From assembly GCA_027296925.1 (NCBI GenBank), contig JAPUIP010000331.1, positions 1 to 18,034 of the forward strand: a stretch of DNA of 18,034 nucleotides. The letters run 5' to 3'. This stretch comes from Candidatus Poribacteria bacterium (GTDB lineage: Bacteria > Poribacteria > WGA-4E > PCPOR2b). Position 1 is the stretch's first letter; every line of letters starts with the position of its first letter. The notes under the pieces are model-generated. The model was given only the letters and a program-made list of their open reading frames with translations, made no database searches and had not been told where the DNA came from. Shown here one piece after another: positions 1-6,465 of the stretch. The translations under genes were made by a program, and so were the position numbers.

Positions 1-438
1 GGGTACTACCCCGTCGATTGTAATAGGCTCATAATATGGCAGAACAACATTTACCATGTTCGGTTGATAACACGTCAAAGGATTGCCGGCTTCATCTCTC
101 CCCTGAATCATCGCCGGTTGAAGTCCGCCTGGACAAAGCAAGCCCCATTTCTGAAGTGTCCAGGTAAATTCAGTGTGGGTCTCATTAGATGTGATGTCCC
201 CTGCGACTCCCCCGACCGCGATCTCAACGGTTTCGACTGCCATCGGTTTATTAAAGACAACCCTTAGAGAATAAGAAAGACCTCCATCGGGATGGAGCTT
301 TTCCCCATCTGAAGGTGAGATTTGGACCACTTTTGGCAAGACAATCTCATCCTTCATCCCCGGATCCTCTCCGCCATCCTCACACCCCAGGATTGTGCCG
401 TATAAAGAGATTATCAAAAGCGCGATGAAAACTTTCAT
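1..438 (-). CDS. Lipoprotein with bacterial Ig-like (SbsA/Big_5-type) domain, 3' end missing
   Basis: The frame is open from an ATG at 436-438 (minus strand) to the window edge: 146 codons, no stop, so the C-terminus is cut off by the window. The first 18 residues are a hydrophobic signal peptide, followed by the lipobox ILGC with the lipidated Cys at residue 19 and an acidic Gly/Glu/Asp linker, so a lipid-anchored envelope protein is expected. From about residue 36 the pattern PKVVQISPSDGEKL followed by VVFNKPM matches the start of SbsA-type Ig-like domains (Big_5 family), usually found in secreted or surface proteins. The ribosome-binding site GAGGGAC (444-450) lies just upstream. The remainder cannot be judged, and no enzymatic function is visible. 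The lipoprotein call is firm; the Ig-like assignment rests on remembered family pattern. Confidence 0.8.
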   Translation of the reverse strand, partial: MKVFIALLIISLYGTILGCEDGGEDPGMKDEIVLPKVVQISPSDGEKLHPDGGLSYSLRVVFNKPMAVETVEIAVGGVAGDITSNETHTEFTWTLQKWGLLCPGGLQPAMIQGRDEAGNPLTCYQPNMVNVVLPYYEPITIDGVVP

Positions 439-587
439 TTTTTGTCCCTCGCTAAAACGATTAAAAGTTGTACAGCAAAAATTGGCATAAAAATTGCGCC
501 GCCGAATATCCCTTGAAAATTCCGGTAGACTCGTCATAAATTCTGTCTCTGGCGCAAGGAAACGTGCGAGTTTTTCCGAATTTTTGC

Positions 588-616
588 TTGATCGTGGGGT
601 TAAAGTGTGGTAGAAT
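588..616 (+). promoter_or_regulatory. Sigma-70-like promoter of the rsgA leader
   Basis: The -35 TTGATC (588-593) and -10 TAGAAT (611-616) are separated by exactly 17 bases, and the -10 is preceded by TGG, an extended -10. The start of transcription would be near 623. The next downstream elements are the 34-codon frame and the two hairpins, then rsgA. Confidence 0.65.
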
Positions 617-667
617 AGATCAATCTTCCGACATCGTCGAATGTTATCGAAAGGTGGTGACAGAGTC

Positions 668-772
668 ATGCGAGAAATATTTCAAGGAATCATCTTCAGT
701 GAACGAAATACGAATATTTGCAAATTAGGGAACTCGTCTTGGCTCTGTCTATTACCCTTTCTGGTGAGTTAG
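668..772 (+). CDS. Possible 34-codon leader peptide
   Basis: ATG at 668 to TAG at 770-772 encodes 34 residues (MREIFQGIIFSERN, then a part ending SSWLCLLPFLVS). AAGGTGG at 651-657 is a plausible ribosome-binding site, with a slightly long spacing of 10 bases. I do not recognise the peptide, and it has no run of one amino acid as in classical amino-acid attenuators; its second half is hydrophobic. Its stop codon lies in the bulge of the first terminator hairpin (765-791), so a ribosome finishing translation would cover that hairpin. The frame could also be chance inside a structured RNA. Confidence 0.3.
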   Translation: MREIFQGIIFSERNTNICKLGNSSWLCLLPFLVS

Positions 773-798
773 AATCGCTACCTCGATCTCATTTTTTT
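765..798 (+). terminator. First terminator-like hairpin before rsgA (bulged)
   Basis: TGAG (765-768) and ATCG (774-777) pair with CGAT (784-787) and CTCA (788-791), leaving a bulge TTAGA (769-773) and the loop CTACCT. Seven T follow directly at 792-798. The stem is weak, but the position of the U-tract is right for an intrinsic terminator that could be conditional. Confidence 0.4.
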
Positions 799-808
799 AG
801 AATACAGC

Positions 809-843
809 GCCCGTAAGGACGAGCTTCCTTACGGGCTTTTTTT
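809..843 (+). terminator. Strong intrinsic terminator immediately before rsgA
   Basis: A perfect 10-bp stem, GCCCGTAAGG (809-818) with CCTTACGGGC (827-836), encloses an 8-base loop and is followed by seven T (837-843). This is a textbook intrinsic terminator on the plus strand. It ends only 32 bases before the rsgA ATG at 876, with no promoter in between. Confidence 0.85.
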
Positions 844-875
844 ATATGGGTAGCTTCCATCTCATGAGGTTATAT

Positions 876-1877
876 ATGGATGAAGGAATTGTCATCAAAG
901 CGCACAGCGGCAATTATGATGTCCAGGTCAGCAATCAGCTTTATCATTGTTCATTGCGACATCATATTATCGAAGAAGATAGACGTCGCCGTGCTGAAAC
1001 GAAGGAGATGCGCTATGCAGATCTCGTTTCTGTCGGCGACCGGGTTCTGATTTCTCAGTCGAAGTCAGAGGCCGATATTGGCTATATTGAGGAAATTCTG
1101 CCCCGTCAAACGCAATTTGGGCGCGCACGTGTAGACAAATTGCCACAGGTCATTGTGGCGAATCTCGATCTATTATTGGTCATTTTTGCGGCGCGAAATC
1201 CTCAACTTAAATTACGAATGCTAGATCGGTTTCTGGTGACAGCGGAGGCATCGGGGATGTTGCCGGTGATCTGTATCAACAAGATCGATCTGGTCAAGTT
1301 GGAGAAGTTGCAAGCACAGATGGCGCTATACGAGAAGATTGGTTATCAGGTGATCTACACGAGTATCGTCACCGGCGCTGGAATCGACGAAATGCATACC
1401 GTAATGCAAGATAGAATTTCCGCTATTGTCGGATCGTCCGGCGTCGGCAAGTCGTCGCTGCTCAACGAAATTCAGCCAGGTCTACGGTTGCGTATTGGTG
1501 AAGTGGATGAGCGAATGCACAAGGGACAGCACACAACAACGGAAGTTATGCTGTTGCCGCTTCACTTCGGTGGTTTTGTCGCAGACACGCCGGGCCTCCG
1601 CACGCTCGGCTTGCTCGAAATTGATGACGAGCAAGGGCTAGACATCTATTTCCCGGAAATGCGTCCCTACATTCCGGAGTGCAAGTATGCGGCATGCACC
1701 CATCATCATGAACCGGGGTGTACGGTCAAACGTGCGATGGAGTCTGGGGAAATCAGCCCGATTAGATACGACAGCTACCTGCGGATATCGGGATTTAAGG
1801 AGGGAAGGTATGAACGCCAATCCCAAAAGGATGAACCCAAACGCCGTGAGAGGAGACGTAAACGTGCAAAGAGATAG
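876..1877 (+). CDS. rsgA: Ribosome small-subunit-dependent GTPase RsgA (YjeQ/EngC)
   Basis: RsgA is a circularly permuted GTPase that binds the 30S subunit and helps its late maturation in the cytoplasm. The 333-residue protein shows the full layout: an N-terminal OB-fold (about 1-75), G4 NKID (135-138) before G1 GSSGVGKSS (186-194), a G2 threonine segment (about 216-223), G3 DTPG (237-240), and a C-terminal zinc knuckle with Cys269, Cys274, His276 and Cys282. G4 preceding G1 is the diagnostic permutation. The start at 876 is chosen over an in-frame ATG at 846 because GAGG (866-869) sits 6 bases upstream and the first residues then fit the OB-fold. The last 23 or so residues are very basic and are encoded where the next gene overlaps by 68 nt. 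An intrinsic terminator ends 32 bases upstream, so expression may depend on readthrough. Confidence 0.95.
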   Translation: MDEGIVIKAHSGNYDVQVSNQLYHCSLRHHIIEEDRRRRAETKEMRYADLVSVGDRVLISQSKSEADIGYIEEILPRQTQFGRARVDKLPQVIVANLDLLLVIFAARNPQLKLRMLDRFLVTAEASGMLPVICINKIDLVKLEKLQAQMALYEKIGYQVIYTSIVTGAGIDEMHTVMQDRISAIVGSSGVGKSSLLNEIQPGLRLRIGEVDERMHKGQHTTTEVMLLPLHFGGFVADTPGLRTLGLLEIDDEQGLDIYFPEMRPYIPECKYAACTHHHEPGCTVKRAMESGEISPIRYDSYLRISGFKEGRYERQSQKDEPKRRERRRKRAKR

Positions 1878-2703
1878 CGGTCATCAAGTGATTGAAAGAT
1901 TGCGGAAAATCATTCAGAAGAACGAGCAGAAACTCACGTATTTTCAGAATCGATTGAAGCAAGCCCAGTTCATGGATCGTGCCAACATGCGTATGGTCGT
2001 TGCAGCGGAGGGACAGGTCGGTTCATACACAGATCAGCTAGGCACCTTACATAGTCAACTCCATGAGCTTGAGCGGCTTTATGGAGGTGGCGTCAAGTTG
2101 CGAACGACAGAGGAACAGGATCTACGACGGATCTGGCGTTGGACCAACGAGCCAGCGCTGCGTAAAATCTTGCGAACCGAAACGATGACGTTCCCGGCTT
2201 ACGTCGACAGTTGGCACCGTTGGCTCGCAGACGAAGACGCCCATCCGCTTTCAATAGACTTAGCAGCCAGTGGTTTGATTGGTTTCCTTCTGATGACCTG
2301 CACCGGAAGGGCTTGGGAGGCCCGTCATGCTTCGCTCGATTTCATCGTTATCCGATCCGATTGTCGTTATCGTGGATATGGCATGGAGGCGATGAAGCGC
2401 GCCATCGCGTTCGCTTTCGAGCAGCTTGGTGTAGACACTTTCGGCGCTCGGGTTGAAGCCGACAATTATGCCGCCTTTCTGTGTTTTGAGAAAAGCGGAT
2501 TGCAGTGTATTGATTGGGAATACTCCATGAGATCAGAACGCTATCGCATGGAGATGGGCCGTGAAGTGTGGGAAGGGGCAACCGCCCCACCGGCCGAATT
2601 CACATCCCGACAGCCCGAACACGGCGTTAGTACCGAGGCATCAAATCCCTATCTCACCGCTAAACTTCTGGCGCCGTTAAAAGAGCTCGTCTCGGATCAT
2701 TAG
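1810..2703 (+). CDS. GNAT-family N-acetyltransferase with N-terminal coiled-coil region
   Basis: The 297-residue protein has three parts. Residues 20-92 are charged, Gln-rich and probably helical or coiled-coil. Residues 95-250 are a RimJ/RimL-like GNAT domain: KLRTTEEQDLRRIWRWTNEP at its start, the acetyl-CoA-binding motif around CRYRGYG (185-191), and motif B NYAAFLCFEKSGL (219-231). Residues 255-297 are a tail I do not recognise. GNAT enzymes transfer acetyl from acetyl-CoA to an amine; the acceptor cannot be read from the sequence. The start at 1810 has a strong ribosome-binding site, AGGAGGG (1798-1804), 5 bases upstream, and makes the gene overlap rsgA by 68 nt in another frame, which suggests coupled expression. 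An alternative start is ATG 1831. Standalone GNATs of this type usually lack the 90-residue N-terminal extension. Confidence 0.85.
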   Translation: MNANPKRMNPNAVRGDVNVQRDSGHQVIERLRKIIQKNEQKLTYFQNRLKQAQFMDRANMRMVVAAEGQVGSYTDQLGTLHSQLHELERLYGGGVKLRTTEEQDLRRIWRWTNEPALRKILRTETMTFPAYVDSWHRWLADEDAHPLSIDLAASGLIGFLLMTCTGRAWEARHASLDFIVIRSDCRYRGYGMEAMKRAIAFAFEQLGVDTFGARVEADNYAAFLCFEKSGLQCIDWEYSMRSERYRMEMGREVWEGATAPPAEFTSRQPEHGVSTEASNPYLTAKLLAPLKELVSDH

Positions 2704-2800
2704 GAAGTTTGGCCAGCTTCTCCGAAGTTAAGAAGTGGAAGGTAATACGTCGCGTGCCTTGCGTGTGGCATATTACAGATTCATCCCTTCGCCGGCTCGC

Positions 2801-3802
2801 CTATTCGTCCACCAAGTCAAAAAACTCAAGCTCAAACTCAACATCAACGGTTACATCGGCACGTGTTTGCGCTTGGGTAAATTTAATCAAGCCGACATCT
2901 GGAGCGAGCCACTTTTGCGCAACCGTTGTGTCGAGGTCTTGCTCGAAAAAGCTCCACTTAAACGACTCTTGCACCTGAAAGACATGCTCAAACGTACCCG
3001 CCGGAACAGTCACGGTCTCCTCTGAAATGACCTCGAATTCATCGACACCACCCCCAATCGGAAAAAGTTCGGGGGTCAACTGTGCCTGAAAGTGGGTCTT
3101 CCACTTATTGCCCGGAATCAACGGGAAGTTGTAGAGCGGCAGAAAGGGCGCAAAGAGGATCGTATCGTTTGTCCCGGATGTGACATTCTGGGCGTGCTGA
3201 TTGATGCCCTTCACTTCTCCATTCTCATCGACGTGTATTCCAAGATAGGAGAAGTTGAAGATACGCTCTTCCTCCACTTCATTGGGGTCATATTTTGCCA
3301 CGACAAAGCTGTCAACGAGTTCGCCGTCAGCCAGATTAATCTCGATTGTATCAACGACTTCAAAAACGATCTGGTTTCCCTCATCATCTCCGTACCGCCA
3401 TATATTGCCAACGGCAAGTGGATAATAGTTCCCTGGACGGGTGCGCCACACCTGGAGATCAAGGGTACTTGTAGTCGATTTAATCCCATCGCTTACCCTG
3501 ATTTCGATCAGGTATTTTCGCTCCTCTTCTGGAGCCGTCCAAACCGCACCGGAATCATCGCCACGAATCTCTCCTCCGGTCGCAGACCATTCAAAAGTGA
3601 GTGGGTCGCCCTCGAGGTCACCGACTTTGAGTGTAATGTCGACCTGTGCACCGGGTTCAACAATTTCAGATTCAGCCTCAAAGGTGAAAATCCGCGGTGC
3701 GAGATTATCCCGCCCTCCGTCATCTCCACCACACCCAAGCACCAGGAAAAGAGATGCAGTGATCAAGAGGGGCAATAGGTTAAATCGGTTTGACAAAGCC
3801 AT
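2801..3802 (-). CDS. Lipoprotein with Ig-like domain and YYPLAVGN-type C-terminal domain
   Basis: The 333-residue protein starts with a signal peptide and the lipobox VLGC (lipidated Cys24), followed by a Gly/Asp-rich linker. Residues 35-118 resemble an Ig/PKD-like fold (alternating strands, GDLEGDPLTFEWSATGG, ending in RVSDG). Residues 126-137 carry YYPLAVGNIWRY, which opens a beta-rich domain of unknown function common in secreted proteins of uncultured bacteria. No catalytic motif is visible, so a structural or ligand-binding envelope role is likely but unproven. The start at 3802 is preferred over an upstream in-frame ATG at 4036 because AGGAGA (complement of 3810-3815) lies 7 bases upstream and the signal peptide begins there. 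The gene is convergent with the acetyltransferase gene (97-base gap, no clear terminator) and divergent from the NYN nuclease gene. Confidence 0.85.
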   Translation of the reverse strand: MALSNRFNLLPLLITASLFLVLGCGGDDGGRDNLAPRIFTFEAESEIVEPGAQVDITLKVGDLEGDPLTFEWSATGGEIRGDDSGAVWTAPEEERKYLIEIRVSDGIKSTTSTLDLQVWRTRPGNYYPLAVGNIWRYGDDEGNQIVFEVVDTIEINLADGELVDSFVVAKYDPNEVEEERIFNFSYLGIHVDENGEVKGINQHAQNVTSGTNDTILFAPFLPLYNFPLIPGNKWKTHFQAQLTPELFPIGGGVDEFEVISEETVTVPAGTFEHVFQVQESFKWSFFEQDLDTTVAQKWLAPDVGLIKFTQAQTRADVTVDVEFELEFFDLVDE

Positions 3803-3895
3803 CACGCGGTCTCCTCTACAATTAGAATCGTACCGATTGAAACGTGAGTGAAGGAGAGAAGATGACACGCCAGTAGATTTTACCGGTGTTACGGC

Positions 3896-3924
3896 TTGCA
3901 GGTATCGGGAGAATGAAGTACAAT
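3896..3924 (+). promoter_or_regulatory. Promoter of the NYN nuclease gene
   Basis: TTGCAG (3896-3901) and TACAAT (3919-3924) are separated by 17 bases. The predicted start lies near 3931, about 47 bases before the ATG at 3978. It faces away from the divergent lipoprotein gene. Confidence 0.6.
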
Positions 3925-3977
3925 AGATGTAGCAGCATGCTTGAAATTTCGACGACGAGCGATTATGGAGTCTGGCG

Positions 3978-4502
3978 ATGTCATGGATTATGTTGGTAGA
4001 TGGATACAATGTTTTACTGAATTGGCCACAGTTCACTCACGATATTAAGGGCCCTTTCGATGTGGCACGCAATCGGCTCATCCGTACGATCGCGAATTTT
4101 GCGGTCTATCATGGGCATCGGGTCATTGTGGTTTTTGACGCTCAGAAACAGAACCTACGCCGAGTCACACGTAAAAAGCAAGATGGAATCGAGGTTGTGT
4201 ATACAAAACGTGAGCAAACTGCGGATGCGTATATTGTTGAATGGATTCGGCAATACAGCGGCGACGAACACATTGAGGTCATCACGTCAGATGTGGCACT
4301 TGGTCACGCGGTTCGTCGGTTAGGCGCGTCGGTTGGGACAACGTTTGAGTTTAGTGACACATTTGCACGGACCGGTGGGAACCAGAAGTTTTCCAGACCA
4401 CAAAATGCGATTCCGGATAGTGATCCACGGCTGGCCGACCGCATAGATCGGACCACTCGGCGACAACTTGAGCAACTCAAGCGGAAACTGAAACACCGAT
4501 AG
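3978..4502 (+). CDS. YacP-like NYN-domain RNA nuclease
   Basis: The 174-residue protein matches the NYN/PIN-like family represented by YacP (Rae1), ribosome-associated endoribonucleases of RNA decay in Firmicutes and cyanobacteria. The acidic residues expected for metal-dependent catalysis are in order: Asp8 in LVDGYNVL, Asp54 in VVFDA, Asp83 in REQTADAYI and Asp105 in VITSD. The length suits the family. The C-terminal 25 residues are a charged, probably helical tail (QLEQLKRKLKHR), possibly an RNA- or ribosome-binding extension. GGAG (3967-3970) lies 7 bases before the ATG, and a promoter sits at 3896-3924, so it is probably expressed alone. It is convergent with the sigma-54 activator gene. 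Family assignment is confident; the substrate is unknown here. Confidence 0.88.
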   Translation: MSWIMLVDGYNVLLNWPQFTHDIKGPFDVARNRLIRTIANFAVYHGHRVIVVFDAQKQNLRRVTRKKQDGIEVVYTKREQTADAYIVEWIRQYSGDEHIEVITSDVALGHAVRRLGASVGTTFEFSDTFARTGGNQKFSRPQNAIPDSDPRLADRIDRTTRRQLEQLKRKLKHR

Positions 4503-4518
4503 AGAGCGTCTCACACGC

Positions 4519-4539
4519 CCGTGTATGGAACTTACACGG
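4519..4539. terminator. Hairpin between convergent genes (weak terminator candidate)
   Basis: CCGTGTA (4519-4525) and TACACGG (4533-4539) form a perfect 7-bp stem with a 7-base loop, lying between the NYN gene end and the activator gene end and overlapping the latter's stop codon. No T-run follows on either strand, so this is not a canonical intrinsic terminator, but its position suits a shared 3' boundary. Confidence 0.3.
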
Positions 4540-6127
4540 TTGCTGATGGCGTGATCTGGATGATCAGTTCCTTGATTAAGCGTGAAAGATAGGTTCGTTG
4601 AATCTGTAATATCTCTGCAGCGCGAGATCGGTTGCCTTTGGTTCGACGCAGAATCTTTTCGATGTGCTCCTTCTTGAACTGTCGTTGCGCCTCTTCGAGC
4701 GGATCCCCGTACGTCACACGCACTTTATCTTTTTCGTGCAAGCTGAGTGGGAGATCGTCCGGCTGAATTTCGTCGGTAACTCCCAGCACAATGGCGTGCT
4801 CAATGGCATTTTCCAGTTCGCGGACATTCCCGCGCCAGGGATGGTTCATCAACAGTTTCATCGCTTGTGGGGTAAAGCCGGACTTCTTCCGCTTTGTTTC
4901 CATGATATACTTGATGAGAAAATAGTCTGTTAGAACTTCGATATCTTCCACCCGTTCTCGTAACGGAGGCAACGAGATAGTAATCACGTTCAAACGGTAG
5001 TAGAGGTCTTCACGGAACGTCACATCCTTGATTTTGGCTTCGAGGTCTTGGTTCGTTGCGGCGACAATCCGTACATCGCACGTGATTTTCTTGGTGCCGC
5101 CGACGCGATAAAATGATCGATTTTCTGAAACCCGCAAGAGGGTCGCCTGTAAGCTGATTGGCATATCGCCAATTTCATCCAAAAATAAAGTCCCACCATC
5201 CGCCAGTTCAAAGCGCCCTTCCTTGCGCCCAATCGCACCGGTAAACGATCCGCGCTCATGCCCAAACATCTCGCTCGCCAGTAATTCACCCGGTAGGGCG
5301 GCACAATTGACGGCGATAAACGGCTTATCTTTTCGCAGGCTCGCGTTGTGGATGGACTCAGCGACCAACTCTTTCCCTGTACCGCTTTCGCCCCGGATTA
5401 AAACCGTGGAGTTGGTTTGAGCAACCCGCTCGGCAAGTTCCAACACCTTCTTCATCTTCTCCCCACGGGTAATGATATCTCGAAACTCCAAAGTACCCAA
5501 TTTTCGGCGTAGGTCGTGGTTCTCATCATGGATATAACGATACAGCCGGGCGTTCTCCAAAGCGATAGCGATGGAGTTGGCAACGACGCTCAGCATAAAG
5601 ATGTCCTTGTGATTGAACACCTGTTTATCGGTTTTGTTCATCGCTTGAATTGCACCGAGACGACGCCCCTTCGAAGACATCGGGACACAGATCATCGTGC
5701 GGATCTCAAGATCAAGCATTTCAGCAATTTCTTTGGCATGATGTTTTTCGTGGCGTGCATCGTCCGTAATGATGGCCTTTCCTTCCTTCACTGCAATACC
5801 AACAATGCCTTGACCGATGTCGAGTCGAATGACCTTCATCTCTTCGCTTTTTTCACCGGTTGCGCTTGCCACATACAGCTTTTGTGTTGATTCTTTGATG
5901 AGCCAGATTGTACTCGCGCTGGCTTTTATCACCGTGGCAAGCAACTGGAGGGATTGATCTAAGATCTCATCCAGATCCAACAAGGAGTTGATAGTCTGGC
6001 TGATCTTCAGCAACGTCAAATACTCTTCTTTCGATAGATAACCTGTCATGGGATCCGTTGCCCAGACAGGTCCCTCCATTTCCCGTGATAGATAGGTCGC
6101 CGTCCGGTCTGCTGCAACACCTCTCAT
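4532..6127 (-). CDS. Sigma-54-dependent transcriptional activator with GAF sensor domain (Fis-type HTH)
   Basis: This 531-residue bacterial enhancer-binding protein has no receiver domain, so its input is not a phospho-relay. Residues 37-195 are a GAF domain, which in this family binds a small molecule or cofactor. Residues 215-450 form the AAA+ domain: Walker A GESGTGKE (246-253), GSFTGA loop (293-298), Walker B GGTLFLDEIGD (311-321), sensor I AATNQ (356-360), arginine region FREDLYYRLN (371-380) and WRGNVREL (431-438). Residues 497-520 are a Fis-type helix-turn-helix for enhancer DNA. The sigma-54-contacting loop is GSFTGA instead of the commoner GAFTGA, a tolerated variant. GGAGG sits 6 bases before the ATG at 6127. 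A long leader (6128 to about 6348) precedes it. I found no convincing sigma-54 promoter (GG-N10-GC) in the intergenic regions, so its targets are probably elsewhere. Confidence 0.93.
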   Translation of the reverse strand: MRGVAADRTATYLSREMEGPVWATDPMTGYLSKEEYLTLLKISQTINSLLDLDEILDQSLQLLATVIKASASTIWLIKESTQKLYVASATGEKSEEMKVIRLDIGQGIVGIAVKEGKAIITDDARHEKHHAKEIAEMLDLEIRTMICVPMSSKGRRLGAIQAMNKTDKQVFNHKDIFMLSVVANSIAIALENARLYRYIHDENHDLRRKLGTLEFRDIITRGEKMKKVLELAERVAQTNSTVLIRGESGTGKELVAESIHNASLRKDKPFIAVNCAALPGELLASEMFGHERGSFTGAIGRKEGRFELADGGTLFLDEIGDMPISLQATLLRVSENRSFYRVGGTKKITCDVRIVAATNQDLEAKIKDVTFREDLYYRLNVITISLPPLRERVEDIEVLTDYFLIKYIMETKRKKSGFTPQAMKLLMNHPWRGNVRELENAIEHAIVLGVTDEIQPDDLPLSLHEKDKVRVTYGDPLEEAQRQFKKEHIEKILRRTKGNRSRAAEILQIQRTYLSRLIKELIIQITPSATV

Positions 6128-6158
6128 TACCTTCCTCCTTCTGTTGTTTGTTTCTCTA

Positions 6159-6305
6159 TTACACGCTGTTCAATACCAGTTCAGGCGAGCTTACAAAAAA
6201 AAGAATCCTATAAGTTTGGTCTATCTTCGACAGCCCAACTTGGGGCATGCCGATACCTTTGCCCATTTCACCTCTTTTGAACCATATTCTCTCGTTCTGT
6301 TCCAT
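6159..6305 (-). CDS. Possible 48-codon leader peptide ahead of the activator gene
   Basis: An ATG at 6303-6305 opens a 48-residue frame (MEQNERIWFKRGEMGKG at its start, LVLNSV at its end). It has a ribosome-binding site AAGGTGG 7 bases upstream and lies inside the transcript predicted from the promoter at 6355-6384. It ends 31 bases before the activator start. I do not recognise the peptide. The 10-base stretch AAGGTGGTGA at this ribosome-binding site is identical to the one before the 34-codon frame upstream of rsgA (651-660). It could be a real small protein, an upstream regulatory frame, or chance. Confidence 0.3.
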   Translation of the reverse strand: MEQNERIWFKRGEMGKGIGMPQVGLSKIDQTYRILFFVSSPELVLNSV

Positions 6306-6354
6306 CAGTTCACCACCTTCGCATATTGAAAATTTGAACATGAGTGTGCAATTT

Positions 6355-6384
6355 ATTATAACATCGGGTTTGGCCAAAAGCTAA
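6355..6384 (-). promoter_or_regulatory. Promoter of the sigma-54 activator gene
   Basis: On the minus strand a perfect TATAAT (complement of 6355-6360) is preceded by TGT, an extended -10, with a weak -35 TTAGCT (complement of 6379-6384) at 18-base spacing. Transcription would start near 6348, leaving a leader of about 220 nt. Confidence 0.5.
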
Positions 6385-6411
6385 AGAGTGCGGCCCCTAA
6401 TCGAAATGAAT

Positions 6412-6439
6412 AAAGACCCTATTTGGCTGTAGAGTCTTT
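6412..6439 (-). terminator. Probable terminator of the ComF-VWA gene pair
   Basis: AAAGACCCTA (6412-6421) and TAGAGTCTTT (6430-6439) form a 10-bp stem with one mismatch and an 8-base loop. On the minus strand it lies 26 bases after the VWA stop codon and is followed by a short T-rich stretch (TTTATTCATTT). The short T tract makes it a moderate candidate. Confidence 0.4.
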
Positions 6440-6465
6440 GACCAACTCAGTTGAGCCGACTGTCT

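Larger units (their letters stand above)
623..843 (+). ncRNA. Putative leader RNA or small RNA upstream of rsgA
   Basis: This stretch is bounded by a good promoter (588-616) and by two U-tract hairpins (765-798 and 809-843), so it should be transcribed as a discrete RNA of about 220 nt unless termination is overcome. I do not recognise a known family: it lacks the T-box consensus, and I saw no match to common riboswitch cores. It could be an attenuated leader of rsgA, since rsgA follows with no other visible promoter, or an independent small RNA. The boundaries are predicted from sequence only. Confidence 0.35.
439..875. other. Intergenic region before rsgA
   Basis: This 437-base gap separates the divergent lipoprotein gene and rsgA. 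Bases 439-587 hold the lipoprotein ribosome-binding site, and I could not find a convincing minus-strand promoter there. Bases 588-843 hold a good plus-strand promoter, a leader of about 220 nt with a 34-codon reading frame, and two terminator-like hairpins, each annotated separately. The rsgA ribosome-binding site GAGG is at 866-869. Confidence 0.6.
6128..6465. other. Intergenic region and long leader of the sigma-54 activator gene
   Basis: This gap of 338 bases holds, on the minus strand, a promoter (6355-6384), a leader of about 220 nt with a 48-codon reading frame (6159-6305), and the activator ribosome-binding site next to 6127. At its right end is a hairpin (6412-6439) that may terminate the upstream VWA gene. 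Nothing else is recognisable. Confidence 0.5.

Noticed and set aside
623..843. Known riboswitch, T-box or 6S RNA upstream of rsgA
   Set aside because: I found no T-box consensus, no recognisable riboswitch core and no 6S-like long hairpin with central bubble, so no family name is given.
3092..3778. 228-codon plus-strand frame opposite the second lipoprotein
   Set aside because: The minus-strand gene has a signal peptide, lipobox and ribosome-binding site; the plus-strand frame has none of these.
3803..4036. Upstream extension of the second lipoprotein gene to an ATG at 4036
   Set aside because: It would bury the signal peptide inside the protein, overlap the NYN nuclease start, and ignore the good ribosome-binding site at 3810-3815.
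4062..4078. GG-N10-GC sigma-54-like match
   Set aside because: It lies inside the NYN nuclease coding sequence and the -12 half does not fit TTGC.
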